Part shown: piece after piece, positions 47,512-64,000 of the stretch
Layout: each line of letters opens with the position of its first letter
Position numbering within the stretch: the first letter of the stretch is position 1
DNA from: Quillaja saponaria
Lineage: Eukaryota > Streptophyta > Magnoliopsida > Fabales > Quillajaceae
DNA length: 64,000 nucleotides
Reading direction: 5' to 3'
NCBI GenBank assembly: GCA_029379385.1
Contig: CM055608.1
Coordinates: forward strand, 18,536,350-18,600,349
Made by a program: the position numbers and the translations under genes
The notes under the pieces: model-generated
The model's database searches: none
Told to the model about the DNA's origin: nothing
The model's input: only the letters and a program-made list of their open reading frames with translations

Positions 47512-49848
47512 ATCCTATGTTAATATATTAGTTTTTATAATTTTTTTGACATTCATATTAAATTCTTTAGTTAGTATTATTGTAGCATATGATTTTCAAC
47601 ACTTTTATGCACTTGATTTTTTTTCTAGGAATTGTGTTGACTATTTAGAGTCCGTTTATGTTTAGAATGTCATGTTTAGTTAGGAACCTTTTAATTTGTT
47701 TGATTCTCTGTTGAGGCGAAATTCTAAACAAAGCTAAGGATATGATTTAGGCCATCTTTGGAAATTTTGAGCCTTTTCAAGCTAACTATGTTTTATATTA
47801 TATCCATAGTTACCTCTTTGAGCTACTATTGCCTTTTCATGGACACCCACAAAATTTTTGTTAAACCATTTTTGTTTAAATTCAATTTTTGTTCCTCCTT
47901 ACTTTTAAGCATATTGAACATTCTAGATGTATATTGAGCTATGCTAAGAAAATGAGGGAAGGTTGAAATTACTGAAGAAAAAAAAAAAGTATATACTTGT
48001 GCCTCATGATCACCCTCATATTCATAACAAAAAGAAATAAGTTTAGGGGTGTAACAAGAGTCGGGCAAAAGAAAAAGCAAATGTATAGTTTGACGATATT
48101 AGTTGAGTTGTGAAAAAGCTCTACAAGAGTCTTAGAGTGATTTATATGCTTAGGGTAGCTTGAGCTTCATAAAAAATTCTTTTATAACATCGTTACACTA
48201 GCTTATGTTACAAGCTTGATGAAGACCTATTGATATTTGACTTAGTGAAGTCTACATTACTGGAGATAGTTGAAAAGCAAACTAATAGGGTTTGAATGCT
48301 GAATTGGATTTTTACTTAGACATAAACTTATCCGGATTACATGCATTCCTTTGTTAAAAGATCATTACAATGGAAATCCATTTGAATTTGATGCTTGCTA
48401 TTGAATTGAATCATGAATTTGAATGATACCTAAGGTTGACATTAAGTCAAAATTATATGAAATATTTTGAGAGAATGTTGGGATATCATTATGTTAGTGT
48501 AATGCATTTTTGGCTATTCATTTTCGTTTATATTTTTGTTTTACTTTGCTCGAAGACAAGAAAAACCTCGAGTTTGGAGGTGTGATATGTCTTTGAAATA
48601 AACTTATTTCATATCCTTTTTACTAATTAATTTAGCTATGTTCTTGAGTTTTACTTTGATTTTGCTTAGATTTTATTTTAATTCTTAGTTGAGTCCTTAT
48701 CGTATTAGGATGTTTAATCCTAGTTGATTTTAGCTAGGATGTAGGATTTTTTTTTTAAAGTTCTAATCAATAAGAACTTATTTTTTGTGTTTTGAAAGTT
48801 TAATGCTTAAAGGAGTCCCATTGGAAGTCTAATTGGAGGAAACCATAAAACAACACATTGCTATCAGCAGGGTTAGTGCCAGGGTAGCTCAGGGCCAAGA
48901 ATTTGAGTTCTTCAATTTTACTTTTGAGTTCTAATTGGAGGAAACCATAAAACAACACATTGCTATCAACACATTGCTACACCAAGGCCTCTAACTTTGT
49001 CCAGTTTCGTCAATTTTTAGCTGACTTTAGCACTGTAGCACAAAAAACGTTTGAGTCGTAGCGCTAGCTTGATATCCAATCCAAATTGAACTCAAATTAA
49101 GGGTTTTAAAGTCCATAAGAAATTCTAGAGATTTAAAGCTTTTCAAGGGTGCAACGAAGCAAGAGGATCAAGGATAGTTGAAGATTGAAGACCAAAGTTC
49201 TTATAATTTTCTATTATTCTATTACAAGTATTAGGGTTTTTTATTTATTTATTTATTTCATTCCATGTTTAATGCTTGTAATTGATTGGCCATCTATTAG
49301 ATAGAATTAGAATCCTAAACAAACTTGGAATAGGGAATTTAGGTTTAGCCTTGAATAAGATAACACTTGATTGAATTCATACACATAATTGTTTGAATAT
49401 GATTTATATATAGGATAGGAATGTATATATATACTTTGTGTAGCCAATTTAGGTCTAATCTTAATTAATTTTGCTTAATTTAATTTTCATAGAAATATAG
49501 TGGATTGGTTAAGTGAAATATTATTATAAGTAACTCTAAAAATACTTATAATTGAGTTAAAACCCTAGGTTATAAAATTGATATCGTAACTAAGCATGAC
49601 AAGATAATTTAAGTGAAGTGTTGAGGGAAGTTGTCATTCTAAGTTTCTCTATTATATTCTTAAGTTCAATTTGTTATTAGTTTAAAATCAGTTTAATCAA
49701 CTCAAATTCATTTGTTTGAATAAAATTAGGATTGTTAATATTAAGACTTAGCATAATATTAATATTAATTACTTGTAGGATCACACTCTACATTATTACT
49801 ATATTACTTGTTTACGATACGTGCACTTCCGTGAACAATATCGAACAA
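47512..49848 (+). mobile_element. Family A internal DNA plus 3' LTR
   Basis: 47512-48582 aligns with 1085-2237 (internal 3' region and polypurine tract). 48583-49848 is a 1266-bp LTR starting TGATATGTC. The 5' half of the element is missing and is replaced by the inverted LTR fragment to the left. Confidence 0.8.
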
Positions 49849-50029
49849 CTTGGAGTTTAGGTATTTACATCGTTTCCAAATGTTCCTGTTGCACCACTCC
49901 TTAGATGAAATCTTGTTCCCATCTATTTCTTCATGGGGATTGCCCGGGTTTTTTCATATTTTAGGCGTTTACTGAATATTAGATCAGTTGCCACTTTTAC
50001 TTGATAATTTGCTTTTGAGCAGCACCCCC

Positions 50030-50690
50030 AAGCTTCAATGTTGGTATGGCTCGTCTTATATGCTTCCTTGGCTGCCTTTGGGAATTGTGGAAATGAAAAA
50101 AAAAAAATTGTTTTTGAGGGTATCCTTATAAATGCTACGGTGATTATTTATATTGTTCATTAATTGCTTACCAGTTTATTTCCAGCACATTCACCTAAAA
50201 CATTTTCTTCTTTCCACGATTGAATTATTATTGTTGCTTTGCATCTTCCGTGCATTGTTCATTCTCAATTGCAGAGATCATCGATTTGTTGGCACCCTCC
50301 TTTCTGGTTTTAAGTTGAACGCTGATGGATTCGTTATTAATGATCACAGGTGAAGTGGTGGTGTCATTCGTAACTCGAGGGGTGAAATACTCATGGCTTT
50401 TTTGTAATGTATATAGCCGACCCTTGTTCAAACATGGTTGCTGAAACGGAGCATTGTTGGATGGTTTGCAGGTCGTTCCTCTCTTGGGTTTTACATCTAT
50501 CCACGTAGAATGTAACTCTAAAGTGTTAGTGGAAGTTTTTCATGTTTATGTGGATATATGCCTTGGAGCTTGGTCTACTTGATTAGAGAAATTCGGTTGT
50601 TTATTCTACCCTTGATCGTATCCCATGTTTTCCAAGAAGGAAATAAGTTTGTTGATTTCCTCACTAAACTTGGACACTTAATTCAAAATT
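50030..50690 (+). pseudogene. LINE-type RNase H (RVT_3) fragment
   Basis: Frames near 50048 (LICFLGCLWELWK) and from 50308 (FKLNADGFVINDH, stop, SGGVIRNSRGEILMAF) match the end of plant L1 LINE ORF2: the linker 'LW..W...N' and an RNase H-like domain with its KLN.DG start. Later pieces read LLGFTSIHVECNSKVLVEV and EGNKFVDFLTKLGH, the usual C-terminal helix of that domain. Several stops and frame changes show it is dead. No poly-A tail or target-site duplication was found. Confidence 0.65.
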
Positions 50691-50699
50691 TAACCATTT

Positions 50700-51690
50700 C
50701 AATCGATATAACCTTCCATTAAAGTCGAACTGTGTTCTCTTACAGGGTCAACAAGGCTTGGCCTTTTATGGAAAACGTTTTCTTTTGTAAAAGGAATTTC
50801 CCTAATTTTTATTTTTTTTAAATAGTTTAAATTAGTTTAGTTTTTGTATGAAGTCTTTCTTATTTTATGCTTTGTTTATTTCTTTACACGAGTTTTGGTT
50901 TATGTCTCCCCTTGTTGTTCAATTTTATTATTTATTAAAATCTAGGGATAACCCAAGTTCTACTTTAAGTTTGGACAAAAATAATTAAAAAAATATTAAT
51001 AATAATAATTAAATTAAATTCTTATCAATTTAACAATTTCTTTCAGGCATAAAAGTATTTCAAATTGAATTAAACTCCATTGAATTTAATTCTTTTATAA
51101 ATGTAATCAAAACTTACCTTCCGGGAAATTAGTTGCTTGAGTCAGATGAATATGGCTAAACCCTTTATCACTAAGTAGAAGCATGCCGCATATAAATACG
51201 AATTGATGAAGAAAATGACAGAATACAAAAAAATGTAAAGGGATCCATACTGCATAACAGCAAGACAACCGGTCATAACCCGAGAACTTCCGCAGTAAGT
51301 CTGTTTTTTCCGCGGACTTGTTTGGGCAGCGTTTGGAAGAACAATAATTTTTTCCAAAACAAATAAAAACAAAATTAGAACATAAAATGCGGCAGACAAC
51401 ATGATACATATCCTTCCAGTTTTCTAAGTAAAAATTAAATTAATGTACCAGATTCCTCATCGTTCAAAATATCCACCCAGAAGTACACTCGTGCCCATCA
51501 AACTTGGAACATGAAATTTGAAAGGAAGAATGAAAATTTAGAAAGACTGAAAAGGGGGCTTAAAGAAAGCATTGATTCATCAGAATATATTCTTACATAG
51601 CACTAGTAGCTTCATTCAATCAAACATTTCATGGCCCAAAAGTAAAATACACAACATACACAGTCATGAATCATGCAGATAATATATCAA
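50700..51690. other. 3' flank of TON1
   Basis: AT-rich DNA between the LINE relic and the TON1 stop. 50985-51110 has 'attgaattaaactccattgaatttaattc' type sequence also seen at 52545-52700 and may be a short MITE-like repeat. A minus-strand frame (51142-51402, 86 codons, hydrophobic) sits in the likely TON1 3' region and has no recognised family. Confidence 0.4.

Positions 51691-64000
<12,310 letters not shown>

Noticed and set aside
51107..51409. Two overlapping minus-strand hydrophobic open frames
   Set aside because: They overlap in different frames, show no recognised family and lie in the probable TON1 3' region.

Overview
This is nuclear DNA from a eudicot plant. It is AT-rich, its genes are split by many introns, it carries several layers of LTR retrotransposons, and exons of three widely conserved plant genes can be read by eye. 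Nothing prokaryotic is present.

Host genes all lie on the minus strand, in two blocks. The left block (about 9.0-24.05 kb) holds an SDH6-like gene (succinate dehydrogenase subunit 6; exons 9034-9188, 9491-9593, 12677-12869) and the C-terminal exons of RFC1, the large subunit of replication factor C (13804-24050). Both carry apparent disabling changes: two frameshifts in SDH6, and two nonsense codons plus a frameshift in RFC1. The right block (51.69-64.0 kb, open at the right edge) is TON1 (TONNEAU1). It reads cleanly through seven visible exons and uses one GC-AG intron next to a 26-bp microexon. Short exon-like pieces of unrecognised genes lie at 5.4, 6.7-7.5 and 8.5-8.8 kb.

Mobile DNA fills the rest. 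Introns of the RFC1 relic hold a complete but decayed Ty1/copia element (14122-18967), a non-coding LTR element (19649-22903, TSD ATAAT) and a TRIM-like element (24061-26045) that sits about 10 bp from a splice acceptor. Between the two host blocks (26-50 kb) is a nested pile: a 168-bp tandem repeat at three places, a copia relic, what looks like a CACTA element with one visible terminus at 47197, a Ty3/gypsy LTR (33304-37719, TSD TTTAC) inserted inside the tandem array, and many copies of an Athila/Tat-like LTR family in both orientations (family A: 1-2915, 29179-30595, 30731-32128, 34781-35939, about 36290-37615, 41594-45741, 47198-49848). One family A copy carries a plastid ycf2 insert. TON1's second visible intron is swollen to 7.5 kb by a retroelement that contains an HSP70 fragment, a MITE-like insert and a nearly intact copia element (57856-62543).

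I saw no CRISPR array, no operon-like defence locus and no new protein system. The most unusual material is the structure of the repeats: the array apparently carried in a CACTA intron, the nested insertions whose order can be read from target-site duplications, the organellar and HSP70 gene pieces inside retroelements, and the decay of two neighbouring housekeeping genes.
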